In this document: in pieces, positions 32,629 to 52,225 of the stretch
Numbering within the stretch: position 1 is the first letter of the stretch
How the letters are laid out: every line of letters begins with the position of its first letter
Source: Parietaria judaica
Taxonomy: Eukaryota; Streptophyta; Magnoliopsida; Rosales; Urticaceae
Reading direction: 5' to 3'
NCBI GenBank assembly: GCA_954871525.1
Contig: OX940870.1
Span: forward strand, 14,973,501 to 15,037,500
Length of the DNA stretch: 64,000 bases
Translations under genes and position numbers: made by a program
The notes under the pieces: generated by a model
The model's database searches: none
What the model was told of the DNA's origin: nothing
The model's input: only the letters and a program-made list of their open reading frames with translations

Positions 32629-32632
32629 AGTG

Positions 32633-32732
32633 ATGAATTGTGAAGCTTCTGGGTTGTGAGGGTTTACGTCTGAAAACTAGTTTGGGAATGCTTTTGTATC
32701 CGGTTTTTGGTGGAAATCTCGCTCTCTCATGA
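32633..32732 (+). promoter_or_regulatory. Two upstream ORFs in the GLR leader
   Basis: A 9-codon uORF (32633-32659, MNCEASGL and stop) and a 15-codon uORF (32688-32732) lie between the 5'UTR intron and the main ATG at 32812. Neither overlaps the main frame. They could lower or gate translation; this is inference. Confidence 0.5.
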
Positions 32733-32811
32733 GTCGAATTCTGAGAGAACTGAACTGCGAGGGCACCATTCGGTGTCGGGTTTGTGCGGGGAAAAGGGCG
32801 TTTTATTGAAG

Positions 32812-36756
<3,945 letters not shown>

Positions 36757-37048
36757 ATACATTCATATAAATATGTATATATATATATATATATAATGGA
36801 GAATGTACGCAGAGTATTTGCGCACAAAATTTTCCTCTTTTGGGGCCAGTCTTCGCGTCAAGCGTGGAAGGCAATTCTTATGGAAATACAAATTTTAGAG
36901 GATTCATGTGATTGGAAAATATTCTTTGATCACCTCAATTACACTAAAAAGTTATACGTTAAATACTCAAAAGACTTTCACTACTTTGCTACATCCAATA
37001 GGGGGTCGTTCTCTGTACAATTTTACTTGTAATATAGCAGCTTGCACG

Positions 37049-37094
<46 letters not shown>

Positions 37095-37517
37095 AAGTTA
37101 ACTGTGACCGATGATCCCACAGCTAAAGTTCAATACCAACTTGATGCAGGACGAGATTATGGGTTTAAAACTTAAAATCATGCAACAAACTATGTCTTTC
37201 TTTTACGTATTCATTTTTTTATTATTTTTAGGAAAACGTATTCATTTAGTTAAATCAATATATTTGACTGATAGCTTTAGAAACGACTTCACTTATTTTG
37301 GAAGTTAGTTTAATTTTATTTCTTGGATTATATACTTACTACTTAGGACGTGAACATTTGAAATGGCAGTTTCGTTGAAAGTGAATGAAAATCGATCTAT
37401 TCTTGATCAAGGGTGTTTTCCGTTTTTTCTACGATCCGAATCTACATCACAACCGCAACGGCTTATCCCCCTTGTGTGGCATTGCCACTGACCATGATGA
37501 CGTTGCACCCGTTGATC
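36757..37517. other. GLR 3' flank with TA microsatellites
   Basis: The region holds the GLR 3'UTR, two (TA)n runs (36774-36795 and 37050-37087) and no recognised gene. Confidence 0.55.
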
Positions 37518-37657
37518 ATGAGTCGATAATTATTGACTATTATTTGCATTTCTAAACCAGAAATCATTTTCATTCCTCGAGTATACATGTTAAGGTTTAG
37601 TATTTTTGTCTATTTTGTGCGTGTATTGTAAAATGTTTCACGAAGGTTCAAAAATAG

Positions 37658-37688
<31 letters not shown>

Positions 37689-37961
37689 ATAGTTATCCTC
37701 TTTGTGCTTAAAATATGATGAAATCAATAGCAAAAATGATGTGGATCGAACTCGTGTAACAGAAGATAATTAGAATGAACAAACTGTGAAATTTTAGGAA
37801 GGGCAAAAACAACGTTATTCCATATCATCCTACATTGGAGGACCACAAATTAGATTATAGAATTAATTAGATCACAAATTAGACCACAAATTGGACTAAT
37901 TTAGCGACAATTAATTTTTCAAAATCAGTTTTCATGATAATAAAATGATTTAAGTTTTTTA

Positions 37962-38230
37962 TGTAGATCGAATATTAACAAAGAACGCGTCTCAACGAGA
38001 TAAAATTTGGTTCTTCAAAGCAAAGCTTCAACATTCTATTCAATCAAATTTGTATTACACAATGAACGACCAACTCTTATAAATGGCTACGGTTTGACGC
38101 TCTCAATCACAAGAAAATAGGAAACAAACTCCTCTAACTCTAACTAAAATGGAAACAAATATATATCGGCATATCTCCATATATCCGCATGATATCCCAT
38201 ATCTCGGCATATCTCCATATATCCGCATCA
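37962..38230 (-). repeat. 3' LTR of the small LTR element
   Basis: 269 bp, TG...CA on both strands. Contains three repeats of a CATATCTCCATATATCCGCAT-like block (CATATCTCCATATATCC core). Confidence 0.85.
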
Positions 38231-38263
38231 TTCTCCCGATGTTGAGAAAATTCGTCCTCGAAT

Positions 38264-38632
38264 TTATGGGGTATGTCGGGGGGAACTCAAGTGGTTCGTC
38301 GGGGCGGGAGGTTGCAATTTCATGATGGGAGGTTTGTCGGGAGGTTCCTTCGCACGCCCGATTATTAATTTCATGTGGACCTTGTCAAGGATGGATTTGG
38401 CGTGCTCCCTCTCAGCGAACACGGTCTCGTCGCACCAAAAATCTTCTTGTCGACTCCATTGACGAAGAGGCTGGTGCGAGGCGGCTTCCGCTGTAACACC
38501 CCGGCTGCTCAATCGAATCGACGACTGTCCCCACAGGCCAACACGAGTCTTTCCAGCGTGCTTTGTCCTCACTCGCACGCTTCCCGAGAAACTTCCCAGG
38601 AGGTCACACATCCTAGAACTACTCCAAGCCAA
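38264..38632 (-). pseudogene. Internal open frame of the small LTR element, unrecognised
   Basis: A 122-codon minus-strand frame with WCDETVFAEREHAKSILDK near its middle. It does not match a domain I know. It lies next to the 3' LTR, where the end of a polyprotein would be expected, and is probably a degenerate remnant. Confidence 0.35.
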
Positions 38633-38876
38633 GCACGCTTAACTTTGGAGTTCCTATGAACGGGCAACCGAAAAGAAGATGCATCTTGTTGACATAGGTA
38701 GTACCAATCAATTCATTTAAGCCTCTTTGATCATACAGTCCCATACCTGTATGATCTCCGATAACTGTGCAGTCCCATACCTGCACAGTCTCGGGAACGT
38801 CCCATCAGCATATCCCCTTGCCCAGGCGATGTGGGATTGCACTGCTTACCCGGTCTTGCCCTCGTGGCTCACGGGA

Positions 38877-39641
38877 TTAGTGACTGTCACATCCGCGATG
38901 AGGAAAGGCGTGTAGACGTCGGGAGATTTGTCGATGTCGGTTCCACAAAGAAGAGTCCGCAAGGAAGTGGTCGCGAGGAAGTAGCCACGATGAAGTATCC
39001 GCGAAGAAGTGGTCGCGATGAAGTGACCGCGATGAAGTGGCCGAGAAGATGTGGGGGAGGGTACGGCGAGGGACAAGGTTGTGCCCTACGTCGCCGGTTA
39101 ACTCTACCGTGTCGTCGGTAGTGTTTTGATCCTCGCCACCGGTGCGCTTGTGTCGGCGCCAGCGTCGTCTCCGTAAAAGGAAAACCTTACATGTGTCTTT
39201 TTGTTGACAACAAATAATGTCGTCAAAATTCCTCGTCTGTGTTCCACGCTCGAGCTCTGGGCGTGGTTGTGCATAGGTACAACGCATGTGCGTCGTTCTC
39301 ATTCTCTCGATAGGCCCGTTGTCGACATCAATGATCTTGTTTGCCTGGAATGTCGAACTCTCATCGGTGGCTATTCTCGAGACCAAAGTCTGCTCGACAG
39401 AGAAAAACTCATCTGCCATGGTATGGGGGTTGTCGAGGAAGATTCCTCGAGGCGGGTTTGTCGAAAGGGTTTCCTCGAGGGTGTCGCCCTCTGTAGTTGC
39501 CTCTTCGGTGAAAGTGTTCATGCGAACAACATTCCCACACACGGTTTTGGCGTACTCCGCCTCGTCGTCAGTGGAATCGTTGTACTCATCGTACACTGGT
39601 TCGGCATACTCCGTCTCGTCGTAGATCGACTCGTCGTACAC
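38877..39641 (-). pseudogene. Acidic-start open frame of the small LTR element
   Basis: A 254-codon minus-strand frame begins with repeated acidic Tyr/Asp/Glu motifs (YDESIYDETEYAEPVYDEY) and later becomes Arg/His-rich. That later part corresponds to a DNA repeat of GAAGTGGTCGCGATGAAGT-like units at about 38940-39050. I recognise no domain. It may be non-functional filler in a gag-like region. Confidence 0.35.
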
Positions 39642-39680
39642 AGCCGCACCGTGTTCTGCCTCATCGTACGTTGGTCCGTC

Positions 39681-39895
39681 TTATTCCGGGATAGCCATCT
39701 TGAACGCCGCTACCCATCGCGCATCTGTCTGGACCGCCGCACGTCCTAGATTCAGCTCGACCAGGTTGGCTTGGTCGTCTTTGGTGTCGGATTTGCCTCG
39801 ACGTTGTCGCTCCGATTGATTCTGCAGCAGCGCAGCCATCTGTCGGATCAGCGAGTCCATCTGAGCGCGCAATCCGTCGACCTCTTCTTGTCTCA
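39681..39895 (-). pseudogene. Gag-like N-terminal remnant of the small LTR element
   Basis: Just after the primer site the minus strand encodes MVRQEEVDGLRAQMDSLIRQ and then MAALLQNQSERQRRGKSD, a coiled-coil start typical of Ty3/gypsy gag. The frame continues to AFKMAIPE and a stop at 39681. There is no zinc knuckle. The remainder of gag-pol is missing. Confidence 0.5.
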
Positions 39896-39958
39896 CCATA
39901 TCCTCTGCCCAGCTTCGTGAACGGCTCGATTCTTCGGTGCCTCTGCACAGAAACGAGT

Positions 39959-39971
39959 GGCTCTGATACCA
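39959..39971 (-). promoter_or_regulatory. Primer binding site for initiator-Met tRNA
   Basis: The minus strand reads TGGTATCAGAGCC, the common plant LTR-element primer site, five bases inside the 5' LTR. Confidence 0.88.
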
Positions 39972-39976
39972 ACCGA

Positions 39977-40292
39977 TGTAGATCGTACTACAGATATTAA
40001 CAAAGAACACGTCTCAACGTGATAAAACTCGGTTCTTCAAAGCAAAGCTTCAAAAAATTTATTCAATCAAATATGCCTTACACAATGAACGACCAACTCT
40101 TGTAAATGGCTAGGGTTTGACATTCTCAATCACAAGAAAATAGGAAACAAACTCTTCTAATTACTCTAACTAGAATGGAAACAAATAACTAATAATCAAA
40201 ATAAAATATAACGTTATCCCCATATGTCGGCATATCTCCATATATCCGCATGATATCCCCATATCTCGGCATATCTCCATATATCCGCATCA
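39977..40292 (-). repeat. 5' LTR of the small LTR element
   Basis: 316 bp, same ends as the left copy. It is followed by GTTTTTTA, which also precedes the left LTR (37954-37961). Confidence 0.85.
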
Positions 40293-41065
40293 GTTTTTTA
40301 GTTGTGATGGTGTGATAATTAAAATTAGATTAAAGTAAAAAACTAAAATAAAATCCATAACTGAAATTAAAAAGACAGGACGTCGAGATATCGAAAGTTC
40401 GAGAAAAGATCGGGATTGCTAAATCACCTAAAATTCCAGTCTTAATCGTTGTTTTGGGATTGTTATGGCAGTATGTTGAATTTGTTAGCAACGTTCGAAC
40501 ACGAAATTTCTTCCGAAAATTTTGTAAATAAAGTTTATTAGACTCGTTTTGACATATTCCTATATTCTAAACCCATCTAAAACCAATTTAAGTAGAGCAT
40601 GTAATTTGTTGTGCAAGGTTTTAATCTTTTCATAAACCAATTCCTTTGCATCATCCAAGTAATTCTACCTGAAAGCAATTTTCCGTAACAATCCGCTAAG
40701 CAAATTGTAGATATTCATCAAGGAAATGCGGAAGAATGTCGTTTTTGCCCCTCCTTTTGAGCCGGAAATGTATAATTGTGTGATCTGAAATTTCACAATT
40801 TGCATATAAAATTCCAAAGTTTGTTCATTCTCATTCTCTTCTATTACAAGAGCTGATCCAAATCATTTTTGCTATTAAATTCATTATATTTTTCATCACA
40901 AAGAGGATTAAATAAAGATAAGAAACTATTTTTGAACCTGCATGAAACATTTAACAAAAGACGCACAAAATAGACAAAAATACTAAACGTTAACATGTAT
41001 ACTAGAGGAATTAAAATGGTTTCTTGCTTAGAAATGCAAATAATAGTCAATAATTATCGACTCAT

Positions 41066-41497
41066 CAAGTTCCAAGTTCATGAATCCGGGTGTGGTGAGT
41101 AAATCGTTCTTTTGTTTGGCGAGATCCGGCGTAAGTTTGAACATTTCATTTTAATTCCGTTGGATGCACTGAGACTTGAACCCAATATTTTAAATTTAAA
41201 TACTCAATCAACTGAGTATTAACTTCGACCCAGAAGTTGAAGGAGGGAGCCAAGAAGGATGCACAAACCGCAGACGAGAGCATCCGTCGGAGACGTGGCG
41301 TTAGCGAAATTAGTCCTGAAAGCAACTTTTTTTGTCTTAACCGAATATACCAGACTAATTCATAAACAAATTTGTTATAAATTATGAAACTAATCGCATA
41401 ATCATACGTTCCACCAACTTTTTTACACTTGCACTATTACAAAGGAGTATGATACAGTTTCAATTAGAGAATCCCGTCTGTTGACAAAGGAATGGTC
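41066..41497. other. IRE1 3' flank, nothing recognised
   Basis: No gene or repeat is evident. This should hold the IRE1 3'UTR. Confidence 0.5.
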
Positions 41498-44400
41498 TCA
41501 CTTCAGACTGCTTGCTGTATACTTGAGAAAGAATTCTTCGTCTCTGCAATGCCGGCTTATTACGTTGAACACCTCCATTAAAAGCCTCGGAAATCTCGTA
41601 GCGAAATAACCATCGAATCCCTCGGGAACCGGCCCCAACAACTCCTGGATTTCTGGAGGAAGCTCCCTGTAGTGATTCAACTTATTCCGAACGACGCGCA
41701 ACAAGTCACGAATACTGTCATACTTGTATCGCCGGTAACGCCCAATGTTGTTGATGAACGCTGGTTCCATTTTTTCATCCCATTTCCCTCTCAAAGCAAC
41801 TCCCGCTACGCTCTCTAATGCGTCCAAGAGTTCGGAGTCATTTTCTCTGTCTTCCAATTCAACCCTATCGCTTGCATCCCGGAGAAACGACAACCTCGTC
41901 TCAGCACTCCAAAAAAAGGGATGGTCCAAAACATCGACGGCTTTCGGTCTGTAAAAAAAAAATAAAGCAAGCTATCTTATCATACGAAAGACAACATTAT
42001 ACTCTAGATTCCATCAGGATAAGGAAGAAGGAAACTTACCTCATAGAAGGGTCGGGATCCAAGAGACGAGTGAAAAGGTCAACAGCTTCAGGCATCGAGT
42101 CTACCAAGAAAAAGTCTTTCCGATCATTCACGATGTTTACATCGCGTTCGATGTTATCACCATATGGGTGTTTACCGCCAGTGACGCAGAAAAATAGAAC
42201 ACATCCTAAGCTAAACAAATCCACTGCTCGTGTCTGGCGTTGGCGGAGAAGTTGCTCAGGTGCTTGCCACCCTGAACTCCCATAACCTATAAATATAAAA
42301 CAGAGATATAAGCAGTAGTGTTCGTATTTTGTAGTCCATCTATGTTAAGATTTGAAGACTATAATTGCACATAATTCTGACAAATAATGTCCATGGAGAT
42401 TCTCACCAGTGGTATGCATAGTTAGGGAAGACATATCCCCGGGAAGGCGCTTACTGATACCCATATCTGACAATTTTGCCCTTAAAACCCTGTCTTTGCT
42501 TATCAAAACATTCTGAGGTTTCAAGTCCCGATGCACGATCCCAAGTTCATGCAAATGAGCGACCCCTGATACTATATCCCTGCAAAGAAATGGACATATT
42601 GGAGATTTATTCACGGACACTCAAGCAAATGAAGATGAAAGCTTTCAAAATGTATAAGCATATAAAGGATAATAGGAAATCTAACCAACCTCATCAATTT
42701 CAACAGTTGGAGAGTAGGCTGGCCATTGGACTTCCATAATTCAATTTCTTTGTTGTTTTCTTTTATCTTATGCAAACGAAGGGTATAATCGTCCAAGATT
42801 TCAGAATCATGGTCTTTGGTGATAGCTTGAGTTTGGAAAGAGTCACCATACAGATAGATCAAATCATTCAGGCTACAAGTACACCGCTCCAAAGAAAGAT
42901 AAACAAAGTCCTGATCATACTCGACCCCGTACCAGCGAACTACATTTGGATGCTGATCGGAGGCAATGAGATTCTGAATCTCTTTCAAAGCAATGTCATG
43001 ATGAGTCCTCACAAGCCGTTTGACAGCTACCGAGCGGCCATCATAGATTCCTTCAAGTATGATAGTGCCATTGCTTCCGTGAGCGATTTCTTGACTCGAA
43101 ACAACTAGTTTTCCAATCTTACGTCCATCCGAGCTACCATCACCAATATTGGCGAACGATGGTAAAGAAATGTTGTTACTTCCTCTGTCAGGTGAGAGGT
43201 CATCAGAGGAGTAGGAAGGACGTTTCTCATTGTTGACATTATTCTTTTTATTTCCTATTTTCCGGGTTTTCTTCTTTTTAGGACCCCCGGCTTGCACTTT
43301 AAGTTCCTCGGAGATTTTATTCAATTTACTCCTTCTCCTTGACACCAAGTACAATACAATACCAGCAGCAACAAACAAAACTGTGAAAATGTACGGAAAA
43401 CGATATTGCATATGATACCTTGAAATGGTTTCAGCAATTGCACTCATGAAAACTATTTCACCAATATTGTTACCATTTCCAGCCAAGATCGAAGAATTAT
43501 CAGTTTCAGATGGAGGAAGGGCAAGTACTTCTATGCCCTTAGTGGTTTCGGAAGCTTCTAGAACTTCACGTAGAACAATAGGATTGAGAGAGTTCTTATG
43601 AGCAGGCAAAGGGAGAGGCTTTCCACCAGGAAGCTCATGAACTTTTCTATCGAATAGGTAAAGGGAATCCATCAAGCTACGATCACGAATTCTTAGCAAA
43701 GCAGGCTTTACCTTGCGCAGCACACTACCTAGTGCATTTTCGGATCCAGGAAACTGAAAAGAAGCATCAAAATCGGAAAAGGACACACTCCATACGACCT
43801 GCCCATTGACCGAAGATTGATGCTGCAATGTGTAGTCCGTTCTCAATATGTAGAGAGGTTGATCAACTGATTTCAACTCCTCACCACCAGACTCCACAAA
43901 CTCTTTTGATTTCTCCTTCAGCATAAGGTTGTTACTTTTGAACTTAAGAGCGCCCAAATCTGAACGAGAATCTGGCAAATTAAACGTGTGAACTAACTTT
44001 CCCGACGTGGCATTGACAAGCAAAACTGTGGTTTTTCTTGACCCTAATGTGACTCCACCATCCTCTGCAACGTGCGGTGTACCTCTGACGAAATCTTCAA
44101 CACTCACAAGAAGATCCTAGAATAGGAATAAAATCACTAGTCACTAACTCGATATCATCAAATCGACCCAAAACAAACTAGATCAACAATGCAATGACAT
44201 TATCAAACAATTGAAAATGAAAAAAAATTATGAAAGCAATCCAAAAAGCCTATAGGCTAAAAACATACAGACAAACTAGAAAGTGATTGCTGAGTTACCT
44301 GTTTCTTTCCATTCCTATGAAAGTACAGTTTCCAATCGTCATCACAGTCAATGAAAAAGTCATCAATAGGTTCGGTCGAATTAGCCGCTCTTTCCGGAAT

Positions 44401-44804
44401 ATTCTGATACGAAGAATAAATAGACTGGCCCGACGACCACGACCATAACGTTCTCATTGAATTCCTCTCAACTAAAGAAATCTTCCCATCAATGTCCACA
44501 ACTAGAACTACATCTTCTTTGCTGAATAAAAAATAAGCACCAAAAGCAAGTCAAACATAAACCAAAATGAAAAAATAAATAAAAAAAGAGATTGAAGACG
44601 AGAGCGAAATCTATAAGCTTAGTGGGTTGATTGTACTCACGGAACAGGAGGCACGAGCGAGTTCAAACGCCGGAGAGTATTTGAACTCGGATATGATAGC
44701 GCAGTCTCGGAAGTCTCCGATTCTGCAGAGCACCCAATGAGCGAAGCGAAGGCGACCTTCAGCAGAACAAGAAAGACGATACAACGTCGTCTCATCGGCG
44801 CCAT
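41498..44804 (-). CDS. IRE1: IRE1, ER-stress sensor kinase/endoribonuclease
   Basis: Six exons splice in phase: 44804-44641, 44521-44299, 44116-42690, 42579-42407, 42286-42040, 41948-41498, giving 894 aa. A signal peptide (about 1-27) precedes a luminal beta-propeller-type sensor domain. A single transmembrane helix lies at about 370-387 (FPYIFTVLFVAAGIVLYLV). A basic linker leads to the kinase domain from about 464, with AVKRLV (Lys495), HRDLKPQN (621-628) and KLSDMGISK in place of DFG, as usual in plant IRE1. The C-terminal KEN RNase domain begins at about 765 (WDEKMEPAFINNIG, YRRYKYDSIRDLLRVVRNK, NHYRELP, GYFATRFP). Unfolded proteins trigger oligomerisation and splicing of bZIP60-type mRNA plus decay of ER mRNAs. 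All catalytic parts look intact. Length fits the family. The start is the first ATG giving the signal peptide. Confidence 0.96.
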
Positions 44805-45515
44805 TCTGAATGGAGTCTATGGATTGGGAAATCCCAAATCAGGGTTTTGCTTCAATTTAAGGAATTTAGGGATTTCAATCCAATTGAAGCCAGAAAAAGG
44901 ATGGTCCAATGAATTTCAATAACTGAGAATCTCGATCGTGCGTGCTTTAAGCTCTAAGAACTGCAAAAAGCTGTAAGTGAAGAGGAGTGAATCGGAGCTG
45001 AATCATTTGGCTGGTCAATGGCTGAATTGTGGACCTCCGATTGCGAATTCACACCCAATCAAAAACTGGCGCCAATCGAATCAAGATATGCATTTCCATT
45101 CGGCGAAACCCAACTGATCAGTTGCAGGAAAAAGAAAACACAAAATTACATACTTTCAAGTTTCATCTTCAATCAGAACCAGAGATTTGGGCGACAGATA
45201 AGACCAAACGAAAACCAAAAACCTGTGGATTCTACGAAGATGATTGCAGCGATGGCGGACGAACACGGCTTGTGTGCGCGATGGGAGCTTGGGTTCAGTT
45301 CAAGGTGAAATGGCGATGGAGCTCGATGAGACGACGATTTTTTTTAGGGCTCTTAATTTGGGGGAAAAAATTGACTCCCTTTACTCTTAATCAAACACGT
45401 GAAATGCACGTGTTTCAGATTTAATTAATTCTCCAAAATCAGGGCTTTAATGGGTATTTAACGAGTTAACATTACACGTTGATTGTCTATTTTTGGAAAT
45501 TAAACGGGAATACTT
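44805..45515. other. IRE1 upstream region
   Basis: This is the presumed promoter and 5'UTR of IRE1 (reading leftward). Plus-strand frames at 45018-45424 have no recognisable motif and are probably chance frames. Confidence 0.5.
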
Positions 45516-45524
45516 AATATAGAC

Positions 45525-45708
45525 CACGGTTTTAAATACCCCTTGCCGATATCGTTTCGCACTTTTCGTTTTACGGATATATCGCTCGTCGATAGGTATC
45601 TCATAGGTAAATCGATGGGTATGTCGATGGATATATCGTTTCGCATATGTATGAAAAAAAGATTTTCGATGGGCATGCCGATGGATATTCGGAAAATTTA
45701 ATACCTTG
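45525..45708 (+). mobile_element. hAT-like MITE, copy 1 (184 bp)
   Basis: Ends CACGGTTTTAAATACC and AATTTAATACCTTG are inverted (CAAGGTATTAAAT against CACGGTTTTAAAT). The perfect 8-bp duplication ATATAGAC flanks it at 45517-45524 and 45709-45716. Inside are repeated TATCG/GATGG-rich blocks (ATGTCGATGGATATATCG, ATGCCGATGGATATTCG). No coding. Eight-base duplications are the mark of hAT elements. Confidence 0.8.
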
Positions 45709-46004
45709 ATATAGACCCATCTTATCTGGATAAAAGAGCCATAGAGTAGAGCTTTTATCAAGCATTTTGCACTTGTAAATGTGCCCTATAATTAAAATAA
45801 ATAAAAATTTATATATAACATCCATATGATGGAACTGCAAAATATTTTTTATTCATCTTGAGTGTTACACAAGTTAAATTTTGTTAGAATACACCAACGA
45901 AACCACAACTTTAGTACTTTTGTTTTTACTGTTTGATAAATAATTGTCAAAAGTCACAGCTCTTAAGGGTAAATGAATCTATAAGGAAAAAAATCACTAG
46001 AGTC

Positions 46005-46175
46005 CAAGGTTTTAAATACCGTTTGTCGATGTCGTTTCGCACTTTTCATTTTACGGATATATCGCTTGTCGATTGGTATCTCATAGGTAAATCAATGGAT
46101 ATATCGTTTCGCATATCCTCGAAAAAAGATTTTCGATAGGCATGCCGATGGATATTCGAGAAATTTAATACATTG
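46005..46175 (+). mobile_element. hAT-like MITE, copy 2 (171 bp)
   Basis: Same family and orientation as 45525-45708, about 85-90% alike by eye. Ends CAAGGTTTTAAATACC and AATTTAATACATTG. The 8-bp duplication CTAGAGTC is at 45997-46004 and 46176-46183, different from copy 1, so the two are independent insertions and not a tandem duplication. Confidence 0.8.
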
Positions 46176-46183
46176 CTAGAGTC

Positions 46184-46997
46184 TTCAGTTATATAGTAAT
46201 ATGAATATCTACTACTATCTAGGGTAAGTTACGGCAATTATGCATAATCTTTTGATCAATAAAACTTTCAAGCTTTCAATTTCATAAAGTATTGGCAAAA
46301 ATGCATAATTTGTATTAACTAAGAAATTTGTTAATCATTTTGTTAAGGGACGTTATATAAATAGAACTGATGTGGCAGCTTGTTATTGTCAAATGGATAG
46401 TCTACTGGACAAGATGTAGATAAAAAACACTTTCACCACCACTCGTAACTGCTCTCGGTTGGCAAGTATCATGCGGATATGGAATTTTGACTTCGGACCA
46501 AGGCCTCCCGGGAATAAACCACCTGACTCTCGATTTCACGACAACTATTCTGTTGAAATTCTTGGACGAACTATCTAATTCTTTATCAAATAGGACTAAA
46601 GGATTTCAAAGTCAACGCATGTTGTGTATTTTTACCAACACTAAACGTGGAGACCTGAAACCCCTATTAACTAAAAAAATTGCTTTATTGCCGCAATTTA
46701 CCTTAATATATATGCATTTATATTTTTTTTAATAGTCAACCAGAAGTGGAGTATTTTTAAACGTGTTAAATACCAAAATAAAGGAGCTGAAATTCCTTGA
46801 TTTCATAAAATAAATAAAAAACCTCATGCCATCATTCATGGATGACAAATTATTCCACAATCAACGAGAAAATGGTCTTAATGTTATCTTTCAAAATGCA
46901 AGTAATCCGGATGATATATAACTAGAAATTAAGCAAGCATGGATTAAATAAAATGGACCAAAAAAGAAGCCCACTATACAAATGAAGCTAAGTGTGG
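46184..46997. other. GAPB 3' flank, nothing recognised
   Basis: AT-rich sequence with no gene recognised. The GAPB 3'UTR should lie just left of 46998. Confidence 0.5.
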
Positions 46998-50888
<3,891 letters not shown>

Positions 50889-52225
50889 GGCAGCTGAGCC
50901 TGAGCTGAAGGTAGAGTATTATGATTATTATGTACTGAGTTTGTATATATATATGTATATGCTTGTATGGCTATATTAATTCTCATCTTGGTTTGCATTT
51001 CTGGTTGCGATGCAGTGAGAGGAACGTGTGGTGAGAATGGAGTAACGAGATATATAATGAGATAAGGTCTCAAACTTTACAAAGATTATCAACCGCTGAT
51101 CATTCCCTCTCCTTTCTCACATTTCCAAATATACCCTTTCTAAACTCTTGGTAAATGTTGTTATGTTTTAGGTGAACCGCCAAAACGACAGCGAAAGAAG
51201 ATACGATTTTACATGGAAACTTTAATATAAGCTAGGTTAATTACCCTTAACATGTCAATTACAAAATTCGTAATCCGTGAAAGTCCATAGTACAGGGGCA
51301 AACCTATGCACCTTCAAAGGAATTGGCTCGATTGTTTAACTTCCATAATCACGCTCCATAAAATTACGAAACGAGTTGGGCGAAGAAAAAGAATATGGCC
51401 CACAAACTCTTCAGCAAATATTTGTAGAAATTGTGTCAAGTAGCCAACATGCAGAGATTGAGGTCCAGAGACCCTTTGGGGACTGATTTTTGGTTCACAG
51501 CCAATCATTGGTGCATGGTTTCAAATGCTTATTACTTTTCAGGCAAATATCTCTGTCATTGTAGTCAGCTAATTAACACGGATTTTATGAGAAAAATCAC
51601 TAGCTTTTTGCTACTAGTTTTGTTGCACAAAGTGTCGATGAAATAAAAGATCATTTTATGTTACTGTGTTGAGTATTGATGTTTCATTTTATGCTCGAAT
51701 GGTGGTCAGATCTTTCATTATCAAATAGCTAGAGATGAGTTAAATAGAAGTATATGGCATTGTTCCTACGAAAATGAAAAGAAAAGAAAATGACTGATAA
51801 GGCCCTCGTGAAACAAAAATAGGAAATCATGAAGAAGAAAGAAAAAAAAGGTAAGAATTGAAGAAAGTTCAGTATCGAGGCTGTTAGGTTATAGTAAAAA
51901 CCGTAGCATTCAGAAGAAGTTTCATATATCTGGGCTGTACGGAAAAGTAAAAACTGCAGTATTCTTAGGGCGACGTAATCTAAAGAACAATATTCATACT
52001 GAACGCTGGAAGCAATTTCGACTGATGCACAAAAAAGTCCAGACAAGAGACATGAGCAACGACGAGTCAAATACAAGTAAATCCGGGAGTTCACGAGCTG
52101 CTAACGCGAAAACATATTGAGTTCCTAAAATAAGAGCCGATGATGTTGAGTCATGAGCAAATATTGAGACATTTTTAACCTATATATCACCACTGCTTAA
52201 ACAACAGATTGTGATTGAAGCAATC
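50889..52225. other. Region between GAPB start and the chloroplast membrane protein stop
   Basis: This holds the GAPB promoter on the left and the 3' flank of the next gene on the right. No other gene is recognised; minus-strand frames at 51729-52094 and 51314-51508 lack motifs. Confidence 0.5.
51061..51066 (+). promoter_or_regulatory. GATAAG I-box upstream of GAPB
   Basis: GATAAG lies 173 bp before the GAPB start codon. I-boxes are common in light-regulated photosynthesis promoters. A single hexamer can be chance. Confidence 0.3.

Larger units (their letters stand above)
37962..40292 (-). mobile_element. Non-autonomous LTR retrotransposon with initiator-Met primer site
   Basis: Direct repeats 37962-38230 (269 bp) and 39977-40292 (316 bp) both start TGTAGATCG and end CCGCATCA on the plus strand. 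The left one lacks about 45 bp near its end. The 8 bases GTTTTTTA lie immediately outside both ends. On the minus strand, five bases inside the right LTR, TGGTATCAGAGCC is the standard primer site for initiator-Met tRNA, so the element reads leftward. Internal length is only 1.7 kb. It has remnants of a gag-like region but no reverse transcriptase or integrase. It must be moved, if at all, by enzymes of another element. Confidence 0.85.
37518..41065. mobile_element. Long-inverted-repeat element (MULE or fold-back type) split by an LTR element
   Basis: The outer arms are inverted copies of about 330-360 bp. The left arm (37518 to about 37845) carries ATGAGTCGATAATTATTGAC, TTGCATTTCTAAACCAGAAA, CCTCGAGTATACATGTTAA, TTTGTCTATTTTGTGCGTG and GAAATTTTAGGAAGGGCAAA. 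The right arm (about 40705-41065) carries the reverse complement of each in reverse order. Inside, a 2.3-kb LTR retrotransposon occupies 37962-40292; without it the element would be about 1.2 kb. No transposase remains. Target duplications are not clear. It lies between two convergent genes (GLR and IRE1). Confidence 0.7.

Noticed and set aside
45018..45424. Plus-strand frames upstream of IRE1
   Set aside because: No motif, overlapping frames, and they lie in the presumed IRE1 leader and promoter.
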